A DNA stretch of 63,709 bases from Candidatus Physcocola equi (GTDB lineage Bacteria > Bacteroidota > Bacteroidia > Bacteroidales > Paludibacteraceae): assembly GCA_018064855.1 (NCBI GenBank), contig JAGHUM010000021.1, positions 1 through 63,709 of the forward strand, in the 5' to 3' direction. The position numbers and the translations under genes are program-made. Position 1 is the stretch's first letter; each line of letters opens with the position of its first letter. A model generated the notes under the pieces. The model did not search any database and had not been told where the DNA came from. It saw nothing but the letters and a program-made list of their open reading frames with translations. Below, piece by piece: positions 31,333 to 39,672 of the stretch.

Positions 31333-31770
31333 TTACAGGCTCTTTAGGAACACGCAGCTGTAACTTTCTATGCTTTCAACCAGGTCCTCGTGGTTGTGGT
31401 TGGTGATGCTCTCCTGAAGGTCGAACTCGGCGAAGGTCTCGCCCTCCATGCCGGCAAGGGTCTTGTGTATCTCTTCAAGCAGGTCGAACACCTCAAGGCT
31501 CTTTTCACGCAATTCGCTGTCTGCAGAGCTGCTCCCATGCCAGTCGGTGACCACATGCAGGTTCACCACCGGTTTCGAGCGGTACTCAACGCCAGGCTGG
31601 ATGGTTATCCACTGGATGGGTTGGAACTCGACGAACACTGCCGGGCGTTCCCAATTCTCCTCCTGTTCTATGAACTCAACATTGTGGTTCCACAAGTCGA
31701 TGTACTTTATTGCCCCACCGCCTACTGTCTTCAGCCGTTCGCAGAGCTTCTCATATAATTCTTTCCTCAT
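31333..31770 (-). CDS. Phage tail-terminator-like hypothetical protein
   Basis: 145 residues: MRKELYEKLCERLKTVGG, then IKYIDLWNHNVEFIEQEENW, then RPAVFVEFQPIQW, then LEVFDLLEEIHKTLAGME. An N-terminal helix followed by a strand pattern with RPAVFVEF recalls small tail completion/terminator proteins. It is the last gene of the leftward block, and its ATG overlaps the stop of the virion morphogenesis gene (ATGA). The assignment is tentative. Confidence 0.6.
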   Translation of the reverse strand: MRKELYEKLCERLKTVGGGAIKYIDLWNHNVEFIEQEENWERPAVFVEFQPIQWITIQPGVEYRSKPVVNLHVVTDWHGSSSADSELREKSLEVFDLLEEIHKTLAGMEGETFAEFDLQESITNHNHEDLVESIESYSCVFLKSL

Positions 31771-32330
31771 TTCTCGTTTATGTCAAAATTGATAGCGTCT
31801 TCAATATATCCCTCTAGGTTTTCTTCTATTATGCTTCTTACTGTCTCTTCCACCTCCGGACTGACACCAAGGAACCTTCTGCGTGGGATGACGATTTTCG
31901 TGCCCTTCTTCTTCAGCGCCATGAACTTCCAGAACTCTGCCTCGTCGCTCAGCTGTATGGTCCGCTTGTCGTTCCTGCGGCTTCCGTTCTTCTTCCTTCC
32001 GAAAGAGCCCGTGGCCGAATAGTATCTGTACCAGAAGTACCTCTTCATCTTCTCTGTCACCACTATCTCGCCACCGTCGTTGTGTATGGCGGCATAGGGA
32101 AGCGTGGTGTAGAAGGTGATGCTGTTTTCAGTAGTTCGGCTTTGAATGCTACGGCGCAGGTTGCCTGTGTCAACCAATATGTGTCCGCCAGGACGGGTTG
32201 GGCTTATCCGGCGCTGCCACGCCTCTGAAAAGAAGGCCTGCCGTTCGAAGTTCCTGTCAAACTCATCGGCAAGGTCAACCTGAATGTCCTTCAGGATGCG
32301 TTTCACTATCGTTTGAATCTCGTTTCCCAT
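31767..32330 (-). CDS. Virion morphogenesis protein (Mu gpG / tail completion type)
   Basis: 187 residues. The sequence matches the phage virion morphogenesis family: helix (VDLADEFDRNFERQAFFSEA), then GGHILVDTGNLRRSIQSRTT with the conserved LxDTGxLRxSI motif, then YAAIHNDGGEIVVTEKMK and RRRFLGVSPEVEETV near the C-terminus. It works in joining heads to tails. The last ~15 codons of the upstream HTH gene overlap its start. Confidence 0.85.
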   Translation of the reverse strand: MGNEIQTIVKRILKDIQVDLADEFDRNFERQAFFSEAWQRRISPTRPGGHILVDTGNLRRSIQSRTTENSITFYTTLPYAAIHNDGGEIVVTEKMKRYFWYRYYSATGSFGRKKNGSRRNDKRTIQLSDEAEFWKFMALKKKGTKIVIPRRRFLGVSPEVEETVRSIIEENLEGYIEDAINFDINEK

Positions 32331-32553
32331 CTTCGTCTGTTTTTTGCTGAAGGTCCAGTTCCTTCAAGAGGTCAATCTTTTTGTCTTCCGACACCTTCAG
32401 CATGTTGTAAAATGTACGCTCTGATATAGCGTAGAAAGGATATATGAACCGCCGCCATATCTCGCGGTTAGACAAACCGCTCTTGGCATGCTGGTCATAT
32501 ATCCTGTTCACATCTGTTACACGTTTCTGATAACTTACTCCGCGTCTTCCCAT
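32275..32553 (-). CDS. Small helix-turn-helix protein
   Basis: 92 residues. The segment HAKSGLSNREIWRRFIYPFY, then ISERTFYNMLKVSEDKKIDL looks like a helix-turn-helix of the kind found in phage regulators and small terminase-like proteins. The acidic C-terminus overlaps the next gene by 56 bases. Its role is unknown; a regulator of middle or late genes is possible. Confidence 0.6.
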   Translation of the reverse strand: MGRRGVSYQKRVTDVNRIYDQHAKSGLSNREIWRRFIYPFYAISERTFYNMLKVSEDKKIDLLKELDLQQKTDEDGKRDSNDSETHPEGHSG

Positions 32554-32566
32554 ATAGGATTTTCTA

Positions 32567-32791
32567 CTATGTCTTTCTGTTCGTTTTATAAGGCCTTATG
32601 TCGAGTGTCATTTGGCATGTCACCGTCACGCGTCCGCTTCCCTCGCATTGGGGGCATGTGCTTTCGCTGCTCCCTATAGTGTGAGATGATGATTCTGCCG
32701 ATTCTGTCTCTTCCGATAGGCGGACTCTGCCTGTTCCGTGGCACTTTCTGCATAAGGCAATCTTTAGCGGTTTTCTTATCTCTTCTATCAT
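32567..32791 (-). CDS. Zinc-finger protein with DnaJ-like CxxCxGxG pairs
   Basis: About 74 residues from MIEEIRKPLKIALC; a longer frame from 32833 overlaps the upstream gene. Two motifs, CRKCHGTGRV and CPQCEGSGRV, are spaced by ~30 residues and match the zinc-binding repeats of DnaJ cysteine-rich domains. This is one zinc site with a Ser/Glu-rich linker. Small proteins of this kind occur in Mu-like phages of Bacteroidetes; function unknown. Confidence 0.7.
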   Translation of the reverse strand: MIEEIRKPLKIALCRKCHGTGRVRLSEETESAESSSHTIGSSESTCPQCEGSGRVTVTCQMTLDIRPYKTNRKT

Positions 32792-32796
32792 AGCGC

Positions 32797-33468
32797 TCAA
32801 CTTTCTGTCATTCCAAGCGGAATGGTTCTCCACTGTCCCTTATCGTCTTTCACCTCAGCCCTTACATACTGCTTGCTTACTGCAGGCTGATAGGCTTCCT
32901 CGATGATTTGCACGCCCTGGATAAATCGCTCGTTGCCACTCTCCTCGGCGATTTTTCTGAGCTGCACTATTCGGCTTGCCTTCAGCGTGCCCTTCGCGTC
33001 ACGGCTGAGCAGTTTCAGCACCATCTTCACCAGAGCCTCCGTTTCAGGGGTGTTGGCGAATCCGCTGATTACTTCCTTCACGATGTCGATGCCGTCTTCC
33101 ACGGTGTCGCGGTAGCCGTCGGTCACATACACGCCAAGTGTGATGCGCTTGTCGCCTGCGGCGTTGGTGAAGGTGTGGCTGCGCTGGTTGTCCTTCATCT
33201 TGCTACCGAACAGGTCTGCCTTCATTTCCAAGATGGTCTTGAAATTGCCGTACACGGCATCCTTGGTCGCCTTGATCTGCTCGCTGAGCGAAGAGAGTTC
33301 TGGGATGCTGTTCTCAATCTCCTCATCCACCATCTTGCTGTAAACCTCGCGCTGTTCCTTGGCTTTCTGCTCTTCGGCCTTCTTGGCCTGTTCCTTCTTG
33401 AAGGCTGCGAATGCCTCCTTCTCCTCAGCCGTCATCATAACGGCTTCTTCTGTTACGTTTTCTGTCAT
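32797..33468 (-). CDS. DUF3164 family phage protein
   Basis: 223 residues. A Lys/Glu-rich N-terminal helix (FAAFKKEQAKKAEEQKAKEQ) is followed by the DUF3164 core: SHTFTNAAGDKRITLGVYVT, EALVKMVLKLLSRDAKGTLK, then RIVQLRKIAEESGNERFIQG and SKQYVRAEVKDDKGQWRTIP at the end. Family members are found in the early regions of Mu-like phages; their activity is not known. Confidence 0.8.
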   Translation of the reverse strand: MTENVTEEAVMMTAEEKEAFAAFKKEQAKKAEEQKAKEQREVYSKMVDEEIENSIPELSSLSEQIKATKDAVYGNFKTILEMKADLFGSKMKDNQRSHTFTNAAGDKRITLGVYVTDGYRDTVEDGIDIVKEVISGFANTPETEALVKMVLKLLSRDAKGTLKASRIVQLRKIAEESGNERFIQGVQIIEEAYQPAVSKQYVRAEVKDDKGQWRTIPLGMTES

Positions 33469-33502
33469 TGTAATGATGTTTAAATGTTGTTAGAATCCTT
33501 TT

Positions 33503-33970
33503 TTATGCTTCCCCCCGAACGGTGGGGATGTAAACCAAATGCGTGTCGCATTCGGCCGTGTCGTTGTCTTGTTCCGGCTCCTGTTTCTTTTTCAGTCCTC
33601 CGTTCTTGTCGATGGCCCTCAGTTTCTTCTGCAGTGCCACAAGCCCGTCATGGCTTATCTGGGCGAACCGCTTTCCGGCTATGCGCGGGTTAAGGCAGAA
33701 GTTGTCAACTGTTGGCCAGTCCGAGGTGTTTACGCCAAGCTTCTGCATCAGCCTCAACGCGCTGCTCCGTTCCTTCTTTATCTTATCGTTCCAGCCGGTC
33801 ATCCTTTCGAGCGACGAGCAGCACGCGTTGTATTCGTCTGCCGACATCTCTCTGAGGCTCGATGTGCGGTTTGATGTGAACTGCATCACAAGGCTTTCCT
33901 TGAAGGTGTCTCTGTCGCCATAGAGCGGCAGTTTGTTGAAAAGGGCGAAAAATCTTGAATAGTTTTCCAT
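33503..33970 (-). CDS. GemA/gp16-like regulatory protein
   Basis: 155 residues. The middle part (EYNACCSSLERMTGW, NDKIKKERSSALRLMQKLGV, then DWPTVDNFCLNPRIAGKRFA and LVALQKKLRAIDKNGGLKKK) resembles the Mu gp16 (GemA) family, which modulates host gene expression or DNA topology early in infection. Similarity is partial, so the family call is moderate. Neighbours (DUF3164, MuB, MuA) fit the early region of a Mu-like phage. Confidence 0.6.
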   Translation of the reverse strand: MENYSRFFALFNKLPLYGDRDTFKESLVMQFTSNRTSSLREMSADEYNACCSSLERMTGWNDKIKKERSSALRLMQKLGVNTSDWPTVDNFCLNPRIAGKRFAQISHDGLVALQKKLRAIDKNGGLKKKQEPEQDNDTAECDTHLVYIPTVRGEA

Positions 33971-33976
33971 ACGCTT

Positions 33977-34228
33977 TTAGAATGTTTGATATCGGTCTTT
34001 TTCTTTCAAATCTCGTATTAGTTCCTCCACGTCTCCATATACGCCCGGGTTTCCCACTGAGTCTTCCACTATTGCAAGTTCCATCTTCTTGCAGATATGC
34101 GATATGCGATTCATTTGAAACACGAAATCGGAAGCCGATTCCGGTATAGGCATGCTCACCTTTCGTAAGCGCCTGTCTATTTCGTTGAGGACCATCCCCG
34201 CTGTATTTCTGTACTTTTCTTCGTTCAT
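33977..34228 (-). CDS. Small early phage protein
   Basis: 83 residues from MNEEKYRNTAGMVLNEIDRR; the longer upstream frame overlaps the ATPase gene in another frame and is discarded. Helical with charged residues (MNRISHICKKMELAIVEDSV, then DVEELIRDLKEKDRYQTF). The ATG overlaps the stop of the ATPase (ATGA), so translation is coupled. No family recognised. Confidence 0.65.
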   Translation of the reverse strand: MNEEKYRNTAGMVLNEIDRRLRKVSMPIPESASDFVFQMNRISHICKKMELAIVEDSVGNPGVYGDVEELIRDLKEKDRYQTF

Positions 34229-34851
34229 GGCAGATTGTTGCTTGTTCTTATTACTCCTTCTTCCCACACGGTGTAGTAACTGCCGGGGTCTCCGGTGAAT
34301 CGGCCTTGGCAGTAGGCCTTGAAGCCGCTCACCCATATCTTCATTCCGGCTATGTAGCGCAACCGCTTGGCTGGCTTGCCCATCGGCTGTCCCTTCTCCT
34401 CCTGGCTGACGAATATGAAGCACTTCTTGTCGAACTTCTTAGTCAGTTCCACGGCCTGCTCGTAGGTCCAACCGGCAACCTGGATTGAGTCGATGATGAC
34501 GAACTTTGCCGACTTCGGTTTTGCCAGGCGTGCCACAAGTTCGTCGTAGGTGTCTTCGGTCACCACTCTGAACCTTCCCTGCTCCTCGTTCATCTTGAAC
34601 CTCATCGTGCGTTCTTGGAACGACTGGCTGATGCCCTCCTCGTAACTGAGGTAGAGTGCCCTCCCGAACTGGCAGAGGCGCTTGACGAGTTGCATCACGA
34701 AACTGCTCTTGCCGCTAGCGCTCTGTCCGCAGATGAACCAAGTCTCGTTGACCGGAGGCGAGCCGAACGGACCCTTCCATTTGTCTTCCCATTCGATGCA
34801 GTTGTAGGTCTTTACCGCTATCTCCTTGGGGCTGTATGCTCTTTTTCCCAT
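34225..34851 (-). CDS. RecA-like P-loop ATPase
   Basis: About 208 residues from MGKRAYSPKEIAVKTYNC; an ATG 15 codons upstream is possible. Walker A is WFICGQSASGKSSFVMQLVK, Walker B lies in KFVIIDSIQVAGW, and YLSYEEGISQSFQ is typical of RadA/DnaB-type RecA folds. IFVSQEEKGQPMGKPAKRLR fits the part after Walker B. It probably helps phage replication or recombination after transposition. Position next to MuB is consistent with a replication role. Confidence 0.75.
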   Translation of the reverse strand: MGKRAYSPKEIAVKTYNCIEWEDKWKGPFGSPPVNETWFICGQSASGKSSFVMQLVKRLCQFGRALYLSYEEGISQSFQERTMRFKMNEEQGRFRVVTEDTYDELVARLAKPKSAKFVIIDSIQVAGWTYEQAVELTKKFDKKCFIFVSQEEKGQPMGKPAKRLRYIAGMKIWVSGFKAYCQGRFTGDPGSYYTVWEEGVIRTSNNLP

Positions 34852-35023
34852 AAGTTTAATTATTGATGTAGTTGGGCAGTAGGGAGTCGAACCCATTTCA
34901 GACCAAACTTTGAAGCGATTTTTCCACCATGCCGGCCGGAGTTTTTAAGAATCTTATGCGTGGTGAAGTAATTGCGCCAACCGTGGCTCTGCCCATTTGT
35001 CGCCCGTGTTGTGGGCGAGTGTC

Positions 35024-35896
35024 TTATCCGTGTTTCAGTTTCTCGATCTCGGTATAGACGCGACGGAGGCCACCTCCGCTCTTCCTTACGACCAGTGCGA
35101 TGTCGGTGCCTTCTGGTGCGTTCAGTTTCGCTATGACGCGTGCCTGCTCGTTAAGGAACTTCTCGCGTTCGCGTCCGTCGTCTGGTGTCACACGGCTGTA
35201 TCGGTCGCCATAGCGGCTCAGCATTTCGGTGTAGCCCACCTTCTTGCAGTCGATGGAGCGGTTGATCTTCTCCTTCAGTCCGTCAGCCCCCATCATGTAC
35301 CATGCGCAGCAGCGCTCTGTGGCGTTCCAAAGCGCCTTCAGTTCAAGGAAGGCCTCATACTGCAGGTCGCCAGCCTCGTCGAGCACGATGAGCGGGTTTT
35401 CGATGGAGCGGAGGTAATAGACCAGGTCTTCATACATGTCGGCATACCTTCCGTGCGTGCCCACTCCAAACTCTCCGGCAATCTTCTTCACCATCTTCAG
35501 TTTCGTCTTCACCTGGCTGCAGTCGATGTAGATGGCGTTGGCATGGTGTGCCACGTAGTGGCGTGCGGTGAAGGTCTTGCCAATGTTGGGTATGTCGCAG
35601 AGTATGCCGCTCAATCCAGCGCTCTGGCACAGCTCCAACTGTGCGTTGATGTACTTGAACGTTGATGTGTTGGCGGCCTTCCACTCGATTTCGCCACGCA
35701 GGCTGACGTTCAGTCGGCGTGCGATGCTTATCCAGTTGGCGTCGCTCAGCACTTTTTCTGTCTGCCCGTTCTTGATGGCCGAGTAAACGCTTGTCGTTAT
35801 TCCGAGTGATGCCGCGTGCTTGGCATCGCTCGGGTAGTTGGCGCGGTTCGCGTTGATCGCGCCAATAATCTTCTTTTTGTTCTCTGTTGTAATCAT
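35024..35896 (-). CDS. MuB-like transposition target ATPase
   Basis: 290 residues. The N-terminal ~70 residues form a lambda-repressor-like HTH (KHAASLGITTSVYSAIKNGQ). The AAA+ domain has a P-loop CDIPNIGKTFTA (~100-110), where the first Gly of the usual motif is Asp, and Walker B PLIVLDEAGDLQ (~167-177). It delivers target DNA to the transposase and gives target immunity in Mu. The gene follows the transposase by 23 bases in the same operon. Confidence 0.88.
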   Translation of the reverse strand: MITTENKKKIIGAINANRANYPSDAKHAASLGITTSVYSAIKNGQTEKVLSDANWISIARRLNVSLRGEIEWKAANTSTFKYINAQLELCQSAGLSGILCDIPNIGKTFTARHYVAHHANAIYIDCSQVKTKLKMVKKIAGEFGVGTHGRYADMYEDLVYYLRSIENPLIVLDEAGDLQYEAFLELKALWNATERCCAWYMMGADGLKEKINRSIDCKKVGYTEMLSRYGDRYSRVTPDDGREREKFLNEQARVIAKLNAPEGTDIALVVRKSGGGLRRVYTEIEKLKHG

Positions 35897-35919
35897 AATC
35901 TAACAGTGTTTAAATCGTT

Positions 35920-37929
35920 TTATAAGTCGGCCAGGGCTCTCATAACGCTGTCCTCTGGCTCGTATGTTTCTTCATCCGTCACGTCTTCCACAACCTCCTC
36001 TGCCACCTCTATGTCTTCGTCGTCGGCAGGCTTGGTGTAGGCTTCGTCCACAGGCTTTGCCACTCCGACCTTGCCGATGGCGTTCTCGCGGATGTACTTG
36101 CCGAACTTGGCTATCTTCTTCTGTTGCTCTATGTAGTTGGCAACGTCTTCGTCGGTCTGTTCTGCCATCACGCGGTTGTAGGTCGCTATCCGCTCCAGTT
36201 GGTCGATGTACCTTTCGCCTTGGAAGATATAGACGTCAGTCGCCTTTCCTTCCTCGTCTGGTATGTAGTAGGCTGTCACCTTGTAGTCGTTTGGCTGCAG
36301 TTTCTCAAGCACCTCGGTGCCGCTCAGCCACCAGTCTTCGTAGGCCACCCTTACAGTTGAGTTCCTCTTCACGCTTGTTTCCACCCTCTCGCCGATGTAG
36401 CGGCTTAGTGTCACCTTGTTCAGCGGCTGCAGTGTAGGGTTGATGTTAGCCACAAGCACGTCCCACCTCGTCATGCCGGGATACTTCTTCTGGTTGGGGT
36501 GCAGGGTGTTGTTCCACTCCATGCTGTCTGCACGGTCTTCCTCCACCAGCTGCTCCCAGCTGAAGTATTCCTTGTCTTCGTAGAGTTCGTTGGTCTCGTC
36601 GCTAATCTTCTGCGACTCTGTGCGCCATTTTCCCTTGCCGTAGAAGCGTCCGATACCTTCGTGGTTCTTGTGTATCACACTGCGTTTCTTCGCTCCGTTG
36701 AGCGGCTCTGCGTACTTCTCTTGCGAGTTCTGCGGTGCGCAGAAGTGCACGAACGGGAAGGCGACACCAGCCTGAAGGAATCCGTCCTTGTACTGTGTCA
36801 TGAGGTGGTTTTCCACCTCGATGCCTGCCGGCATTCCCCATCCGTTACGCTCTATCAGCCTGAACATGTCGCGGAAGCATTCCACCACCAGCAGTTCGTC
36901 CTTCTTCCTGGCGTAACTCGCACCAATCACGCATTGGCTGACCACATCGTAGGCATAATAGGCGTGCACCCTCTGCTTGGTGTCTTTCAGCTTGCGAGTG
37001 AGGTCCACGTCGTCCATCGTGATCTGGCTGAGAGAGAATTCGCCGTTGTGGCGGTGCATGTGGGGCATGTTCTCGTGCATGAAGGTTGTGTATAAGTCCA
37101 GCCTGTGGGCTATCAGCAACTTGTTCTTGGGTTTGTTAAGTATGTTGTTGATGGTGGTCTCGCTCAGCACCAATGGGTCTCCGTTCTTGTCGGTGAAGTC
37201 GTCGGGGTTGTACAGTTCACCTGTATCGAGGTCATACACGTCGAGTTCGCCACACACAAACTGGTTATACATCTCTGCCACGTTGGTGTTGTATGGCTTG
37301 TTTGGAAGGATCGCGATACTTACGATTAGTTTTTCCACCTTGATGTCAACCTTCCTTGCGCTCTGGTTGCCGAACTTGCCGGAGATAAGGCACGCATATC
37401 CGTTGTTCTTGTACTCGTTCACCTTCTTGCGGAAGCGGAGTGTGCTTGCCGGCAGTGTGTGTCCGAAATCCTTTCTCAGGCTCTCGATGGTAGAAGCCAT
37501 CTGGTCCCAGTTGTACTTGTTTCCGAACAGCTTTTGTGCGGTCTGTGCGCGTTCGTAAAGCTTGATGCAGGTGTTCAGCACGCTTGCGTTCACCACATAC
37601 TCCTTGATTTTGTCTTCCGGAAGGTCCACGCCGGTCTCTTTCTTGTCGTGGAAGAACACCACTGCGGCCTGGTCGGTCTCGTAGTTGCTCTTTATCCATC
37701 CGCTCAGCCTTGTTTTGTCGCCTTCAGGATAGAGGAGGTCCACTTTCTCCTTGTAGGTGGTAGGAAGACTGTCAACGGCAATCAAGGCGTAATTGCCAAG
37801 GCCCTTGCCCTGCCTAACCACGTCCACCTTTCCACGCGCTACCAACTGCTTGTAGTTGGCTGAGGTCATCACAGCCTTGTCCACAAGCTCGCGCATAGAA
37901 ATACATAGTTTACCGCCGAAATATTCCAT
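35920..37929 (-). CDS. MuA-like transposase
   Basis: 669 residues. The N-terminus (LCISMRELVDKAVMTSANYK) is HTH-like, followed by a DNA-binding region with RFRKKVNEYKNNGYA. The catalytic RNase H fold begins near ITMDDVDLTRKL (~305, first Asp), then VHAYYAYDVVSQCVIGASYA. The second acidic position appears to be Glu in GIEVENHLM (~371) rather than Asp, and the third Glu lies in QEKYAEPLNGAKKRS. The Mu-type C-terminal beta barrel follows (VTLSRYIGERVETSVKRNST). It performs cut-and-join replicative transposition. Confidence 0.92.
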   Translation of the reverse strand: MEYFGGKLCISMRELVDKAVMTSANYKQLVARGKVDVVRQGKGLGNYALIAVDSLPTTYKEKVDLLYPEGDKTRLSGWIKSNYETDQAAVVFFHDKKETGVDLPEDKIKEYVVNASVLNTCIKLYERAQTAQKLFGNKYNWDQMASTIESLRKDFGHTLPASTLRFRKKVNEYKNNGYACLISGKFGNQSARKVDIKVEKLIVSIAILPNKPYNTNVAEMYNQFVCGELDVYDLDTGELYNPDDFTDKNGDPLVLSETTINNILNKPKNKLLIAHRLDLYTTFMHENMPHMHRHNGEFSLSQITMDDVDLTRKLKDTKQRVHAYYAYDVVSQCVIGASYARKKDELLVVECFRDMFRLIERNGWGMPAGIEVENHLMTQYKDGFLQAGVAFPFVHFCAPQNSQEKYAEPLNGAKKRSVIHKNHEGIGRFYGKGKWRTESQKISDETNELYEDKEYFSWEQLVEEDRADSMEWNNTLHPNQKKYPGMTRWDVLVANINPTLQPLNKVTLSRYIGERVETSVKRNSTVRVAYEDWWLSGTEVLEKLQPNDYKVTAYYIPDEEGKATDVYIFQGERYIDQLERIATYNRVMAEQTDEDVANYIEQQKKIAKFGKYIRENAIGKVGVAKPVDEAYTKPADDEDIEVAEEVVEDVTDEETYEPEDSVMRALADL

Positions 37930-37940
37930 CTTCTAACTCC

Positions 37941-38318
37941 TTATGATAATGACATGGCGTATTGCTGGATAGCAGGAATGTCGTCTATTCTTACTTCGTC
38001 ATAGTGTCTAAGAAGCTCTCCGTTAAATAATACATCTCCGTGAGAATCTACCTTTGACAACTCAATAAGTGCACCATTGTTGAAATACTGTCTTAGATAC
38101 CCGTCATGGTCGTGGAAAGTTGAAAAATCACAAGCGGGAGCAACGATAAATTCAATTCCTCCACATTGAATTGCTGTATTACGTATTTTCTTTGCCAGTT
38201 CTGAATCACTGTTAAATGTCAGAGCCTTCCATACAGTCACACTAGTCACATTAAATCGAGTAGAAAGGAATTCTCGAACATCTTTTGTGACCGCGATTTG
38301 CTTTTTCTCTTTTTTCAT
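37941..38318 (-). CDS. Early HTH regulator
   Basis: 125 residues. The N-terminal ~55 residues (AVTKDVREFLSTRFNVTSVT, VWKALTFNSDSELAKKIRNT) form a winged- or lambda-like HTH found in small Bacteroidetes phage regulators. The rest is a beta-rich domain (YLRQYFNNGALIELSKVDSH, then LRHYDEVRIDDIPAIQQYAM). First gene of the early operon, divergent from the repressor gene. A Ner-like negative regulator or activator of transposition is likely. Confidence 0.7.
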   Translation of the reverse strand: MKKEKKQIAVTKDVREFLSTRFNVTSVTVWKALTFNSDSELAKKIRNTAIQCGGIEFIVAPACDFSTFHDHDGYLRQYFNNGALIELSKVDSHGDVLFNGELLRHYDEVRIDDIPAIQQYAMSLS

Positions 38319-38487
38319 ATTGTTTAATCTTTGCTTAAAATCTGATTTGTTTGTGAATTTTCGTTTTTCTGCGCAGAATTTTGTAACATTGCAAATAAGT
38401 TAATTTCTTAACTACGTCGCAAAAATAGTGACATCTCACGATTTTGCAAACTATTTTCGTGAAAGATTACGATTTTAACATAAAATT
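38319..38487. promoter_or_regulatory. Lysogeny control region between divergent regulators
   Basis: 169 bases, AT-rich, between the early HTH gene (-) and the repressor (+). It contains attttcgtttttctgcgcag, the dyad gttaatttcttaac, and two copies of a TCACGAT/TTACGAT-like word near 38435-38475 (tctcacgattttgc and gattacgattttaac), which could be operators. Promoter boxes are not clear enough to place. Confidence 0.5.
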
Positions 38488-38925
38488 ATGGCACAATTCG
38501 ATACAATACACGATAGAATCAAACATCTTATAGATGTAAAAGCAGGTGGAAAGAATACGGTTTTTGCTCAAAAACTGAATGTTAGCGAAGCAAATATAAG
38601 AGGTTATATAAAAGGAGTAATACCAAAAGCTGATGTACTTGAAAAAATCGTGATTTCTTACGATGTTAATGCTATGTGGTTACTTACAGGTTTAGGTTAT
38701 GTTGATTTACCAAATTCTGAACCTGGGACACCAACATTATCGTCTTCGGAAACTTCTGTTTCACAATTCTTTAGTCAATTAGAACCATACATACAGAGCA
38801 AGGATGCAAAGATTATCCAACAAGCTGAAGAAATTGGTCAATTGAAGGAAACTATACGCCAGTTGGAACGAGAAAGGGGGCAGAATGCATCCGGTGCGAC
38901 TTCTATTCATGCAAATGTAGGGTGA
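38488..38925 (+). CDS. Phage repressor-like XRE-type protein
   Basis: 145 residues. The N-terminal HTH (DRIKHLIDVKAGGKNTVF, AQKLNVSEANIRGYIKGV, then LEKIVISYDVNAMWLLTGLG) is typical of Bacteroidetes XRE/CI-type repressors; the C-terminal part has a coiled coil (LKETIRQLERERGQ). The only phage regulator reading toward the prophage end, so the lysogeny repressor is the best guess. It is more AT-rich than its neighbours. There is no evident LexA-like peptidase domain. Confidence 0.75.
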   Translation: MAQFDTIHDRIKHLIDVKAGGKNTVFAQKLNVSEANIRGYIKGVIPKADVLEKIVISYDVNAMWLLTGLGYVDLPNSEPGTPTLSSSETSVSQFFSQLEPYIQSKDAKIIQQAEEIGQLKETIRQLERERGQNASGATSIHANVG

Positions 38926-39190
38926 GCGTTTTCACGATCATCACAAACAATCCATAGCGTACTCCAAACGGTACCCCCCTGGGTACCCCCCGGTGACCCC
39001 TCGGGGTGACCCACCCCCCCGCCAAAAATCGGCCGTTTTTTAATAATAACTGATAATCACTATTTTAACTTTTTATTAAGTGAAATAGGGGTGGCTTTTT
39101 CTTCGACCCAAAACGCCAATCGCATCGCTATTTGCTAAAAAAACGGCACGTTTCTTTATTCAGCTATTTGCTCTCCAAAAACCCAATTTT

Positions 39191-39247
39191 GTAACCCTAA
39201 GTATATAAAAATGTAACCCTAAACTGTAACCCTAAATGTAACCCTAA
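39191..39247 (+). repeat. Four GTAACCCTAA repeats near the phage end
   Basis: GTAACCCTAA occurs at 39191, 39213, 39226 and 39238, spaced 22, 13 and 12 bases. The last copy ends 5 bases before the candidate terminal CA. Transposase binding sites near the termini are expected in Mu-like phages. The similarity to a telomere-like motif is coincidental. Confidence 0.7.
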
Positions 39248-39471
39248 CGTCATTTTTCTGTATCAAACGTCCCAAATCTGTCTGCCGAATAAAGGCTGTT
39301 TGCGTGTGTGTGATGGGCATATATATCGCCGTGCGTTCCAACGCTTTTCTAAGCCCTTAAAAATGGCGTTATAAGGCCATTATACCGCACTTGTTACATC
39401 CTCGGAATCCCTTTGTTTAAGCGGTTTTAAGGCACTTTTACGCAAAAGTGGGGCAACACACCATCAGGCAC

Positions 39472-39499
39472 AAAAAAAGCCGTGAGCAACGCCCACGGC
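39472..39499 (-). terminator. Terminator of the channel gene
   Basis: On the minus strand GCCGTG and CACGGC (39479-39499) form a GC-rich stem followed by TTTTTTT. It lies ~170 bases past the channel stop and, if it belongs to that gene, implies that the prophage ends to its left. Confidence 0.7.
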
Positions 39500-39672
39500 C
39501 AGCCTATATAACACTATTAAAATCGCATGTAATCTGGTGTAAACCTAAAGGATCGTTTCAACCCCGATATGTAAAGCAAAATTAAACAAATGTAAACGTT
39601 TCGTTTTGTGCCGCCCTTCTCCCCATTTCTCCATAACTCGCTATCACTCACAAACTTCAACCAACTTTCACA

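Larger units (their letters stand above)
1613..39252. mobile_element. Mu-like transposable prophage carrying a DGR (ends approximate)
   Basis: MuA-like transposase, MuB-like ATPase, GemA-like and DUF3164 proteins, gp36-like and DUF935-like head proteins, MuF, virion morphogenesis protein and long-tail genes together identify a transposable siphovirus-type prophage. The ends given are one candidate: TG at 1613 preceded by TTTTT, and CA at 39251-39252 followed by TTTTT, which would be a 5-bp target duplication. This is weak because the duplication is low complexity. The element must end between 1523 and 1970 on the left and between 38926 and 39672 on the right. Gene content recalls the Hankyphage group of Bacteroides phages, which also carry a DGR; that relationship is inferred, not aligned. 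Confidence 0.85.
38926..39672. other. 747-base non-coding stretch with the phage right end
   Basis: No convincing gene. It holds a C-tract block at 38970-39020 (ggtacccccctgggtaccc, then ggtgacccctcggggtgacc, a near-perfect hairpin), an A/T-rich part, four GTAACCCTAA repeats (39191-39247), the candidate phage terminus at 39252, and a terminator for the host channel gene (39472-39499). One inverted AAACGAAACGT copy is at 39596-39606. Confidence 0.7.

Noticed and set aside
34876..34996. T-arm-like GGGTTCGACTCCC on the minus strand with gggcag/ctgccc ends, as in a tRNA
   Set aside because: The bracketing words are about 120 bases apart, too far for a tRNA, the T stem has only three pairs before mismatches, and no anticodon arm fits.
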